64,000 bases of DNA from Fistularia commersonii. Lineage: Eukaryota; Chordata; Actinopteri; Syngnathiformes; Fistulariidae. Location of the stretch: contig JBBMNZ010000014.1 in the NCBI GenBank assembly GCA_037954325.1, forward strand, positions 11,692,956 to 11,756,955, given 5' to 3'. Every line of letters starts with the position of its first letter. Position 1 is the stretch's first letter. Of the stretch, positions 12,241 through 24,200 are shown one piece after another. The translations under genes were made by a program, and so were the position numbers. The notes below the pieces were generated by a model that saw only the letters and a program-made list of their open reading frames with translations, did no database searches and was not told the origin of the DNA.

Positions 12241-13026
12241 TAACAATAATAAAGATATGGGGTCATTATGATAAAATTAGCAATACACCAAACATGTTTT
12301 AACTTTTATACATTGATTGAAATTGACTGAGAGCAATATGCTCTTTTGCCTCTTTTCCCTTCCAAACAATGTCCTTTTAATGACAAATATTAGCTCCACC
12401 CATTGTAAAGTGTAGAATACTCTTTGAAAAGTTATCCTCAATATTCAAACTTTATTTATATATATATAAAAAAGCAATTTAAACAGGAAAACATCTTCGA
12501 TATTTGATTCTGATGAATGTATGTTTTTGTTCTTTTTTTCTTAAGTTGAATCAAAACCAATAGAGGCTTGTTTTTGTTAATCTGACATTTTTTGGGCCAA
12601 TTTTAGTTTTCCAAGGTGAAGTTCAATCCCCAAACTATGTTTATCCCACATAGCGTATAATTAGCTAGTATTGATTCTTAAAATAAAAGTAAAAGTAAAA
12701 AGTAAAGTTAAGTTAAATTAATGTCTTTATCTGTTCTGGAAAAGTTAGACCCCAAAGCCTTTTACAATGCAGTAACCTTTATCATTTACCCTATTTCTTT
12801 TTTAATCCTTTAATTTTGAAGTACAGAAAAGCCAATGAGGTCATATAAAGATGTTGGATTAGAATGAACGTTATTACAGCAAAAAAATCAGTCACTGTTC
12901 AAGACAATTGAATCAATAAACACGGTTTTTGATTTTCACCGCCAGGATTATGAATTTGAAACAGTCATTCTAAATAAAGTAGACGTGTTTAACACATTGA
13001 GGCTGCTTGGCTGAGGATATGACTAT

Positions 13027-13375
13027 TCTAAATCATCCATCCATCGATATTCTACCACTTATCCTGCACTCAGGGTCACGGGGGATGCTGGAGCCTATCC
13101 CAGCTGTCATTGGGCAAGAGGTGGGGTACACCCTGGATTGGTCGCCAGTCAATCGCAGGGCCACATATACTGACGTACAACCATTCACTCACTCGCTCAT
13201 TCGGGACAATTTTCCCAATTGTGCTGTATGTTCTTTTTGGTCTGTGGGAGGAAACCCACCCAGACACGAGGAGAACATGCAAATCCCACGCAGAAAGATC
13301 CGTGTGTGTGCGAATGGTCCTTAGGCCTCGTGCTGTGAGGCCTAAGTGCTAACCTTTGCACCACCGTGCAGCTAT
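13027..13375 (+). repeat. Fish interspersed repeat (ATCCATCC family), near complete copy
   Basis: Begins ATCCATCCATCGATATTCTACC, continues with GGATGCTGGAGCCTATCCC, GGTACACCCTGGATTGGTCGC, GGGAGGAAACCC and GAGAACATGCAAATCCC, and ends in a GCTAACC.TTGCACCACCGTGC block. This order is that of a very common teleost dispersed repeat. The open frames on both strands here are by-products of the repeat. Diverged partial copies occur at 13435-13655, 42840-42975 (reverse) and 53806-53965. Confidence 0.75.
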
Positions 13376-13434
13376 ATTATTTTTTCAAAATCATTTTATT
13401 CCATGAAGCAGGTTCAATCCCCAAGAATCAGATG

Positions 13435-13655
13435 AAAATACTTCGAAAACAGCAGTCAATACAATTCACTCACTGAGTCATTCGCAATTTCACAATTTAC
13501 CTGCCACATGATTTTAGACTGTGGGCGGAAAACAGGAAAAAACCCACGTAGACATGGGGAAAACATAGAAAAACTCCACACAGAAAGGTTGCCTTGTCAG
13601 AATTGAAGCACAGTCCTTCATGCTGTAAGGCCGAAGCGCTAAAGTGCTAAAATAT
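13435..13655 (+). repeat. Second, older copy of the ATCCATCC-family repeat (3' part)
   Basis: Contains the same ordered blocks as the copy just upstream (attcactcactgag, GACTGTGGGCGGAAAACAGG, AACCCACGTAGACATGGGG, AAAACTCCACACAGAAAGG, GCTGTAAGGCCGAAGCGCTAA) with more substitutions. It lacks the opening ATCCATCC part. Confidence 0.55.
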
Positions 13656-14159
13656 CTCTGGACCAAAGTAGTAATAGTTCTCATTGAAGCCCAAATGTGA
13701 TAAAGAAGCTCAATTAGAGGTATTGATTTAGAGAGTTTTTCTACTGTTATGTAAAGTCTCGTTTCATGCATATCCTTTTGTTTACTGACAAATTTCATAT
13801 AAGCCCACAAGAGTGTCCTAATGTCCCCAAAAGAAATGTGCCGCTACGTCCACTTCGAAAGGCACAATGATCTTAATAAGCATTTGTCAATGTCTTATTA
13901 CCTTTCGCCCAACAAATAATCTGATGGCGCCGTTAAAAATCCCTATAAAACGTCCAAACGCCCCCGAGCCCTATTTGTTCTCCCTTCTGGTCTGCCCTTT
14001 TCCCTACAACGCAATTTATCTTGAAGCAGTGTTGTCGTTTGCACTGTGACCACATGTGTACTGATGTACCTTTGGACATCATCTTCAAAGGAATGGCACA
14101 GAGCGGCTCTGAGCCGAATCCCCCCCCCCCTCCTTTTCATTTGTCACAGTGATCGATCG

Positions 14160-14420
14160 TAATCACGATACTTGAGACCGCCGCGTGATTGGCTCCCGTC
14201 GCACCAGCTGCTACTCGGTCCCACTTCCTGTAATGAGTCAGAGAAGCCCTGACATGAGAGAGGGAGGTTAACCCTCAGCAACCGCGCAGCGTGTCAGGCA
14301 GCCCTGAGCCCAGATTTACAGGCCAGCGTCGGGGTCAGTCCTGTCTCCTCCAAGCAGGTCAGGGATTGGCACCTTCGCTCCGGCCGGCCCGGCTGACTGT
14401 CCTTCGGGGAGGCGGAGGGC
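14160..14420 (+). promoter_or_regulatory. GC-rich block, candidate promoter of the nr1h5-like gene
   Basis: A CpG-containing, non-repetitive block about 1 kb upstream of the first coding exon of the receptor gene. It stands out from the AT-rich flanks and contains a CCAAT-type GATTGGC on the reverse strand, an AP-1-like TGAGTCAG and an HNF1-like GGTTAACC. No transcription start can be read directly. Promoter function is inferred from composition and position only. Confidence 0.3.
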
Positions 14421-14571
14421 TCCCGGCCCCTTAAATCTCACTGCTGTCCAATATTAACTGCAGCACAAACAGAACAGCAGTAAATGAAAGGCAGGGTAAA
14501 CACACTCCCAAGGCTTCGATCACAAACATGGACAGGAGCACGCGCAACCCCCCCCCCCTTCACCCTGCACA

Positions 14572-14573
<2 letters not shown>

Positions 14574-14624
<51 letters not shown>

Positions 14625-14629
14625 ACATA
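14574..14629. repeat. (CA)n microsatellite
   Basis: Nearly pure CA dinucleotide tract. The poly-Thr/His and poly-Cys/Val frames across it are artefacts. Confidence 0.95.
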
Positions 14630-14800
14630 TATATCTAGTGTTGTAAATAATTCATCAAATTCAGAAGGGCTTGTTTACAAAAGCTTCGCAAGAAGTATCG
14701 CTGGTAAAAGAGACAAATCCACTTATCTGAATCAGTCACCATTTTAATTAAGTGTTTGGATGGTTCTCTGGTAGGAATGTTCATGTCTGGGACAAAACCA

Positions 14801-14802
<2 letters not shown>

Positions 14803-14844
<42 letters not shown>
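14803..14844. repeat. (CA)n microsatellite
   Basis: Pure CA tract about 170 bases from the previous one. The separating unique sequence shows that they are independent tracts. Confidence 0.95.
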
Positions 14845-14846
<2 letters not shown>

Positions 14847-15261
14847 AATACACGAACACATGCACGCACACATTCATGATGATTCTCGTTCATTCTGACC
14901 ACATGGGAAAAGCTCTCTCTCTTTTCCTGCATCCCTGACATCTTCTAAGGTCCCAGCCACGTCCAGCTGTTTGGACCTCAATCCCATCCCTGTCCTTCAT
15001 GGGTGTCCCCCACCCCACCCCCGCCCGCCCCCTGCACCCCCAACCCCCCGTCTGTCCCGCAGGGACGGTTAGGACCTCCTCCGTCACATCATCCACTATA
15101 GCCCAAAAGCCTCAGCTGCTCTTTTCCTCTTTGCTTTAAAAATATCAGCCCGGACAGCCAAGAGACCTGGCTGCATCCTGGGGATTGAGGAATGCCTCTC
15201 AGCTTCCCAGATAGTTCATATCTTTGCAAATCCTCTGAGTAATTATCTGTTTATGTCTTTG

Positions 15262-15263
15262 TG

Positions 15264-15298
<35 letters not shown>

Positions 15299-15299
15299 C
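15262..15299. repeat. (TG)n microsatellite just before the first receptor exon
   Basis: TG repeat interrupted by TTTG, ending about 47 bases before the initiator ATG of the nr1h5-like gene. It would lie in the 5' UTR or core promoter. Confidence 0.9.
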
Positions 15300-15345
15300 A
15301 AGATAGATCCTGAGTTACTTGTTTGAGACAGACTCTTCTGTCCAG

Positions 15346-18132
15346 ATGAGAGAGTGGACTGAGTTGGAGATGAGCTTTTCAGCAGGGGGGTTTCTCTCGG
15401 ACGGTTTCTGCTCCACCGAGCAGCTCCAGTACTATGGTAAGTCCGCATCGCTTCTCTTTGTTCCACTTGAGCATGTCACTTTTGTGTCTTTAAAAATATA
15501 GCGTGATCAATTCTTATTACTGTTAACAAAACAGCCATAGCAACGGGGACAGTTGTTAGTGACACTTCCACTTTTCTCAGCATCTTGAAAGAGCACAGCA
15601 GGTGTAACTTAGCAACTTTTCTTTTCAAATCCTCTACCCTTTTAATTTTCATTTCAAACTTGTAATGTTGACTATGTAAAGGGTGCTCTGTGATGCTGCT
15701 GACTTGATTAGCCCCAGAGATGCACAATTGAGACAGAATCTGGGTTGTTGCATTAAGGCATGGGTACCCCCCCCAAAAAAAAAAAAAATTGTAAAAGAAA
15801 AAGAAAAAATCAAGTATTCATTGAATGGCAGGTGACTTGAACAGAGTCAGTGCCTTTATGATCATCATCGTCATCATCATTATCATTATCAACATCCTCA
15901 TAGACCATCGCTATAAATGCTGTGCATCTATATTATTGAAGCAAAGTGGCATTTTCTCGTATTTCTGCATCCATCAAATGTATCGGTCATTCAAGGGTTG
16001 GATACACTATAAGTCGGATGAAAAGAATATATGTGCAGTCAATTGAATATTTTACATGGCACTTTCTGTTCTACACCTAAACACAACATCTGTAAAGTCC
16101 ATCCACAGTCTTTGTGACCTGAAGGCTCTAAGTTTCCATGTCATGCTTGTTTCTGTAGAACATGTGACCAGGATTAACTTGTATTTGTGATGTCACATAT
16201 CAAACCCCCAGGGCTCCTCAGGCGCTCGGATCATTTTATGTACATGAAGATCTGTGGTTTCATCAGTGACCGTGGAATTGTAAAAACTTTGTACGCCAGG
16301 GGTCTCAGACGGTCCAATTGTGGCCCTCGGAACAATATTTTGTGGCCCCCTTACCTGAAATCAAATTTTTGTGTTAGTACGGTCCGCGCAAATTTTCTCC
16401 CATGCATCTGGGGGGTTTATACAGTGGGTTAAAAAAAAAAAAAGAACAGCAAGGAAAAAAAGAAAAAGTAACTTTGCAATGTATTTTTTGCTTCAAAATT
16501 TGAAAAGACAAATGATTTTTTGGCGAAAAAATGTCTGGTGACCTTTTTAAAATGATCTTTTCTTTTCATATTTCTATAAAAACCACAAAAATGATAGCAA
16601 AAAAAAAGACAAAAAACAGGTCACATTAATAAGATTGATTTAATAACCACAATAGGCACAATTAGCCTTTTAAACATTCCACCTCCTCTTATACATGCTA
16701 CCAATCAATTTTCTAATAAATTCTAGTTGCAAATTTTCCCACAGTGACCAGATTTTCTCTTTTAACTCAACAATATTTTTAGGATGTAATTTCATCAATT
16801 CTTTTTGGATATTCATATTTAATATTAATTCGTCAGGTATTTTTTAGAGGAACAGTTGATTACATATAAAGATTTTTATAATTCACCTGTTTACCCCCTT
16901 TACACCAAAACAAAAGAAAAATTTGGACTTAGTGTTACTTCCAGGTAATGATTTTACCGGTTCGGCCCCCTTGACATCAAATTAGGCCGTATGTGGCCCC
17001 CGGACCAAAATGAGTTTGACGCCGCCGCTCTACGCCCATCCTCCGACAGAAAGCGGCTCAAAACATCCAATCATAGGATGGAGAGGGAAGTTGTAATCCT
17101 GACTGCTGTTACATGTGGATAACCCTGTTGTTACCGCAGTTTACTGTCGCTCAAAAAAATTCTAATTCGTTCTCATGGTGCAATTCACGGTAAGAGTTTG
17201 GATCAGGCTGCCCTTCTACGTTGACGGCCCCCACGAAATCTGGGTGTCTTTTAGGTTCTATTTATACTTACGTGATACACCCCCCTTCCCCCTGTCGTCT
17301 CCCCTCCTGCCCTTTTGGTGTGGGAGGGTGGCGGCGGTGGTGTTGGGGTGGGGGGAGCACGGGGGGTCTAGTTTGCCGGCTCCCTAGCGTGCGTGGGATG
17401 TTAGGGAGGCTGAGTTGTGTTTAGACAGTTTTCAAATGGTTTACAAACAGTGTGAAGCAAAGTTTTGTCACATGCTGAGAAAGCAATAACCCCCCCCATG
17501 GATCTGGCCCCCCTACCGGCACCCGCCTCTTTCACTCCGTTGCCGCCATAGCCTGGTGGAAACAAGAGACATCTGGAGGGGAAAACAAAAGTGAGAAAGA
17601 CAAAACAGAAGAGTAAATAAGTTGCCATTCAAGTGAAGACCCCCAAGTCTCTGCATGGCAACATATTTGATCATTATTAACAGACAGGAAAAATGTTACT
17701 GTTTGGTGTTTAGTAACTTGTCAAAGTCAGACATTCACTTTAAAATAAAAGGTCACACAAGGTCATACATCTCCCCTTCTTACGATTCTATAAAATATGA
17801 ATGTATCAATATACTCTTCCAATATTTTTGATAACATTATTTAATAGAGTCCCTGAGAAATATGGACATTTCTGTTTCATGAAAATCCATTTGTAAAATT
17901 TTAAGTATATTTAGCTATATATAATATTAAACAATGTATATAACATTTAAATTATTGTATATCCTTTAGATCATAAAATTAAAAATGCTGTTGTTATTTT
18001 TATGACAATTTAACATATTTTATATATTTATTAGAATATACTGTAATACATATATAATAAGTCATCTTTCATCCAGGTCATGTTGATTTCTTGTTGAAAT
18101 CTTGTTGAGTTTCTGAACATAATATCATCTTT

Positions 18133-18215
<83 letters not shown>

Positions 18216-21200
18216 TACACAGACAGAAGATTTCGACAAGCATACATAGCACAGTATTAAATACAACCATACATATGTAAAATTTTACAGCATAATGATT
18301 GTATAGTCTAATCTAACTATTATATAGAGTAAAATATATCAGCAGAATGAACAACATACAACAATGATGAGACCCTCCTTGAGTATCAAGCTTTTCTATC
18401 CACTCGCTGGACACATTAGGCCTCCAACATCCCTTATGAGCCCCCACTAGATGCTTCACATTTTGACATTACACCAGGGGTCCCCAAACTTTTTCCTGCT
18501 AGGGCCAAATAATTTTTCCCTTCTCTGACGGGGGGACGGGCCAGTTTGAAACAAAAAGTGTGACGATCGCAGGGGTGTCTGAACGTAAACATTTATTGTT
18601 TTCCAGAAAGCCACACATAACCAAGAATTAACCCATCTGGGATCTAGACAGGAAAAAAAAACAGAAAATAAATAATAGCATTATTAATGAATAATTTCTT
18701 TGTCTCATCTCTTGACAGATAAGACAAATAGCCTTTTTTTGGATTGAACAAAAAAAATAATTGTTCGCCCACTGCAGGTTAAATACCCTGTATTCTGAGT
18801 CTATTTTTCTCTTACCTAATCTTTTCGCCATTATTTCATGTTATTTGACAGGGGTGTGTCCCAGGTTTTTTTTTTAAGTGAGGGGTTTCAGATAAGGCAC
18901 AGACTACAGAAGGGTAGAATAGAATGGTGTTTTCTATGCATGTACAAGTCATGATTATATGGCCAGAATGTAATAAAAAAATCATAATGCATCTTTGGTA
19001 TTGTTCAGGGGCCGGGCAAAATGCAGAGACGAGCCATATCCGGCCCCCGGGCCGTAGTTTGGGGACCACTGCATTACACAGTGACCTTCAACCGGCTGTG
19101 GCAGCATAGTAGCCAAGATGCCCTTCTAACATCAGTGTATCTTCACCCTCAAGTGTCTGATCTTCGATCAACAATAGAGATTAATGATATTCCCTAAAAA
19201 GAAAGCCTCTCTTGAGCGAGTGGCCCAGCGTGGATTTATCGAGGCACCTGACCCCTGTTAAGATACACAAACTGACTGTACTCACAGCCTTTATCTCCAT
19301 GCATCAGGATTCACCCCCCGCCCCGAATGGCTGTCTATCGGAGGGGAGCGTTCTCCGATCTAATCTCACAGCGGGCCTGGTCAGGCCGCACCAGCTGCAC
19401 TTTGAGAGGCTGCCAGTGGTTCCACATGTTTCCTCAGAGGAGACAGACTCGCTAAACACAAGCCGCTGAATGAGACTTAAAGACGTGATTGCCCATCTGA
19501 GCGCTGACCGGCCCCGTTACGTACCAAAAACAAATATCCACAAAAGGGGATCAAAACGTCCTCAATGGCTCTGCAAGGTTTCAGCTGCATCCTGTTGTGG
19601 ATGAGTTTATGGGTTCTGGCTCTCGGACGTTTTATTGGCTCCTCCGAGGTTCATTAAAGGAATGGAGTCACACAAGTCGTGTAAAACACCTTCTCGTGAC
19701 GCTCACAAGTACCAATAGAAATGTTCAGTCAAATTGCAGGAGAATGCTTGCGATGTCACCTTGTGAAACTCCATTGGTCGTGTCGTCGTGGAGGGGGGAA
19801 GAAATAACGATGTTTTCACATTATACAAAAAGGCTGAGTGGTAAATAAGGAAGAAAGTCCAATACAATCTTGTTAATTTATTTATTTATTCTTGTTTATT
19901 TATTTTTAGCGTGACCGTTACATACTAATACCATAAGGAAAGTAACATGAAGATTTAAAAAAACAAAGGTTTTTAAATTAAATTCATCAATGAATTAGTC
20001 TCATTGTTTTAATGTTTATCTTTTGCTTTATTTTTGACATAAGTGCATATTTTGTTTTGACACACTTAGGGAGGATTATGGTGGCAATGCTTTTAGCAAC
20101 ACTATATAAAGTGATAACAGTTCAACTTGGCATCTTAAAGGCCTCATTGGGCATTCTTCCACATTTAAATTGTCTTTTTTTTTTTACATTTTTAAGGTTA
20201 ACAGTGAAAACAGTGTTGCTAAATCTTTTATGATCATCTTTTATGCTGTTATAAACTTTTAAATAAGCTACTTGAGTAATGATGTAGTAGTAAATAACAA
20301 CATTTACACACATGTCTAACATTATTATCAAATAAATCATGATACTTACACTTTTAGGAATGAAGTGTATTAAAACCGGTGCAACAATATCATTACAGGG
20401 AACCTATAAAAACTATGAACCCACACTGTGTTTGTCACATATTTGCTGGGAAAGAACAAGTATTACTTTTTTACTGGAAGCTTGAAGTGTTATGCTCCCC
20501 TGCATCTTGAACTTCACTGTTGTCCTGACATTTGAAATCCCGTCAGTGAAGATCAACATTCACACTTTCATTTTGATTTGCAATAAAACACCAGACATTT
20601 ATTCCTCCACTGTGGAAAAAAAGTCCCAAGTGGACGAATTACGTCCGTTCGAGTAATGTTGGCTAAAAGTATTACGCCCAGCTGTATTAGAAATTGTGTA
20701 AAAGCTGAGCGTGCACGTCATTTGCTTGAAGAGCAGGGGACTCGGACTCGCAGCCTGCGGGCCAATTGTGGCCCTCGGGACAATATTTTGTGGCCCCCTG
20801 CCTGAAATCAAATCTTTGCGTTAGTGCGGCCGCGTGTTTTTTCTCACATGCATCTGGGAGTTTTATTTAGTGGGTTTAAAAAAAAAAAAAAACGGCAAGG
20901 AAAAAAATGAAAAAGTAACTTTGCAATGTATTTTTTGCTTCAAAATTTGAAAACAATACGATCATTTGATGGAAAAATGTCTAGTGACATTGTTTAAAAC
21001 GATCTTTCTTTGTTTAAAGCCACAAAAATGTGAGCAAAAAAAAAACGGGCAAAATTAAAAAGATTGATTTAATATCCAGAATAGCCACCATTTGCCTTGT
21101 AAACATTCAACCTCCTCTTACACATGCTACCAATCAATTTTCAAATAAATACTAGTTGCAAATTTTCCCACAGTGACCAGATTTTCTCTTTTAACTCAAC

Positions 21201-24200
21201 AATATTTTTAGGATGTAATTTCATCAATTCTTTTTTAATATTCATTTTCAATATTAATTCATCATGTACTTTTTTAGAGAAACAGTTGATTGCATATAAA
21301 GATTTTTATAATTTACCTGTTAACCTCCTTTACACTAAAACAAAGGAAAAATTTGGACTTGGTGTTACTTCTAGGTAATGATTTTACTGGTCCGACCCCT
21401 TGATATCAAATTAGGCCGTAAGTGGCCCCCGGACCAAAATGAGTTTGACACCCCTGTAGAAAATGTTTTGTCAAGATTCCAGTATCATTATCCTCAACTT
21501 TGAAAGAATCAAAATTAAAAAAAAAAAGTGTGATGTGACCGAAAGTAAATGCATGCTAGCCTAGATTACTAATTTTTTTACAAACATTTCTAAGACCATG
21601 TTATTAATTTTTTTATTTTCTATTTCCACATCAGTTTACTAACTTTTTTTTGATATTACTTTAATACTCCATGCAATCACAAGCAAAAATTGAAAAGACA
21701 TTTCCAATTGGGGGTAAGAAAACAACTTGAGCAGCTTTGTGAAAAGCATCACGAGTCAGAACCTAATTCCTGCAGAAACTTCAGAATAGTTTCCCATCAA
21801 AGACTCTGATGTTTAAATTTATCTCCGAATAAAAGGAATCTATTTTTGTGCGTTTTCTTTGATATCAGACATGCTGGCCGACCCCCTGGGCTACCCCCTA
21901 CAGGACCCGGACCTCCAGCTGCTTCCTTATAACCAACAGCAGTACAATCCCGTCAACCTGCCCTTCTCCATCTACGGCTCTCCCTCCTCCTCTACCTCCT
22001 CCCCGTCCTCCTCCTCCTCCTCCTCGCAGCCCTTCCATCCTCCTCACCACTACAGCCCTGACTGTCTGGACGGGCCCTGCGATTCCGGCCCAGATCCCCA
22101 CTGCGGGGGCCTGCCTGCGGGGTTCGGGGTGGTGGGGCTGCCTCTGGGCCGGAGGTCTCGGGGGCCGGGGGGGAAGGTCAGAGGTCAGGACGAGTTGTGC
22201 GTTGTCTGCGGAGACAAAGCGTCCGGGTATCACTACAACGCTCTCACCTGCGAGGGATGCAAAGGTATCTGTGTGTTTTCACCTGGTGTTACTTGTTATA
22301 ATGCTTCCTCTCTATCTCCTTCTTCCTCACTTTGCACTTGTTCAGTTTATGATCCAGGCTGAACTCTTGGGTCAGCCGAAATATTCTGCCTCTCCGGTCC
22401 AACATGTAGAAACAGCCTTCTGAATTATCTTCATCAACATAATCTGACTTTCGACTGTATCTTCTCTTGTATTACTCTATTTATTTAGTAATTTCTCCGG
22501 GTTTATGACTTAACTGCTATAAGTTTTTATTAAAAAAAAAAACATGATAAAGCACCAGACACACTAAAGCAAAAAAAGAAAAGCAGAGTGAACATAAAAA
22601 CACGAGAAATATCTTTAGAAAAATTGATGATCAAAAGTAATAAAGATACAAATACTTGTAAATAAGTTTTTTGGTGAAATCTTAAAGATTACATAGGATT
22701 CTTAAATATACGTGTGTGTGTGTGTGGGGGGGGGGGTACTTTTGCAAAATAAAACACGATTAGAAAACAACAACATTTTAACCCGTGTTCCAAGAAAATT
22801 CCCTATAAATCCTTTATAATGACCTACAGAACATAAACACTTTTCTTAGTTTGAGATGTTCGACATGAATGAAGCGTGATAGATGTTGCCTGCAGGTTTC
22901 TTCAGGCGCAGCGTGACTAAAAAGGCAGTCTACCAATGTAAGAGCGGCGGCGGCTGTGAGATGGACATGTACATGAGGAGGAAGTGCCAGGATTGCCGGC
23001 TGAGGAAGTGTCGCGCCGTGGGGATGCTGGCCGAGTGTGAGTTACGTCTTGGCAAAGACCGCTTGGAGGGGGGATCTGTCGATACAACACAGCTCTTGTT
23101 TTCTCTTGTTTTTCAACCGCAGGCCTGCTGACAGAGGTGCAATGTCAGTCCAAACGGCTGAGGAAGGGAGGTAAAGGCCGAGGGCCGGAGGATGAAGAGG
23201 GATCTGACAGCAGGAGGGTCAGTTCCACCAGCAGGCTGCCAGCTCAGGTACCAGACTTTCACACTCCGACAAGCTGTGTGACAGGCAGGAGTCTGTCTGA
23301 AGCCTGGGTGGGAAAATTTGTCAGATTTGACAACAATTGCTGAAAAAAAAAAAAAAAACTGGTTATTGATTAATGTGTCAGTATGTGTCTGGTATCAAGA
23401 CGACTGATTTCATCCGGATTCTCTGCTGCGTTCCCCTCCCCCAGGCCTCGTCCGCTGGTTTGACCCGGGAACAGAAGCACATAGTGGACAGGATGGTGGA
23501 GGCGCATCGCTTGTGCCGATTACCAGACAGTAACACCTGCAGGGTTCGCCTTCGCCCGGAATCCAGACTTAAGTCTTCACAAAGATGCTGACATTGATTT
23601 TTTTTTTTTTTCCCTGCTGATCTCACCTGTTGCGTTTGCCCTCAGTTGTTTGACTGGCAGTGTGCAGAGGAAGCAGAGGGCCTGTCCAACGCCGTATCAC
23701 CTCACCTGCTGCAGTTCGCCCGCACGGTGCCAGGTAACACTGATAAAAAAGGACAGAAATATATGTGACATGTAAGAACTGAACTTAACATGATCATTAA
23801 AAAGCCATCATGATTGTCCTATAATATTCTGTCACAGGGTTTGACCTGCTGGATTTTTCTGACCAGAGTTCTCTCCTGTCCGTCTCGTCACTGGAGGTCA
23901 TGTTCCTGCTCTCAGCTCAGCAGTTTGCCAACAATCCGACCAGCCCTGCTCCAGGTCACTAGGCAACAACCGGGAACGTTCCTTCAAAATCAGAGCAGCT
24001 TCAGTCAGATTTTCAGCCAACCAACCTTTGAATGTCATCAAGATTTTTAGTTGCTTAGCAACTGACATTCCCCAGTGGGCTTCAAAAACAGCCATAATCA
24101 AGACACTTAACAGTAAATTATCTTGATCCGTACGCAGTGAATAGCCACCAGCTTACTATGCGATCTGTGAAAGATTCTCATCTTATGCAACAATTAGAAA

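Larger units (their letters stand above)
9377..13020. other. Intergenic DNA upstream of the nr1h5-like gene
   Basis: No coding gene is supported. The stretch contains a possible decayed tRNA-type SINE near 9655-9720 (B-box-like GTTCAAGTCCC), a TG/GA microsatellite, a poly-A run at 10278-10299, and unique-looking blocks at 10480-10790 and 10900-11200 that could be regulatory. At 12161-12240 an (AATAAG)n tract followed by AACTTTATTTATCCCTAAGG resembles the 3' tail of a fish Rex1/Babar-type LINE. AGTAAA-type simple sequence follows at 12681-12720. Confidence 0.35.
15437..21868 (+). other. Large first intron of the nr1h5-like gene
   Basis: A 6.4-kb intron from donor GTAAGT (15437) to acceptor ATATCAG (21868). 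It holds three hAT-type elements, a 78-bp CA tract, several poly-A runs and unique blocks, notably 19200-19470, which is less AT-rich and could contain a regulatory element. No further coding exon was recognised. Confidence 0.6.

Noticed and set aside
13007..13352. Overlapping open frames of 80-105 codons on both strands
   Set aside because: They coincide exactly with the ATCCATCC-family dispersed repeat and resemble no protein family.
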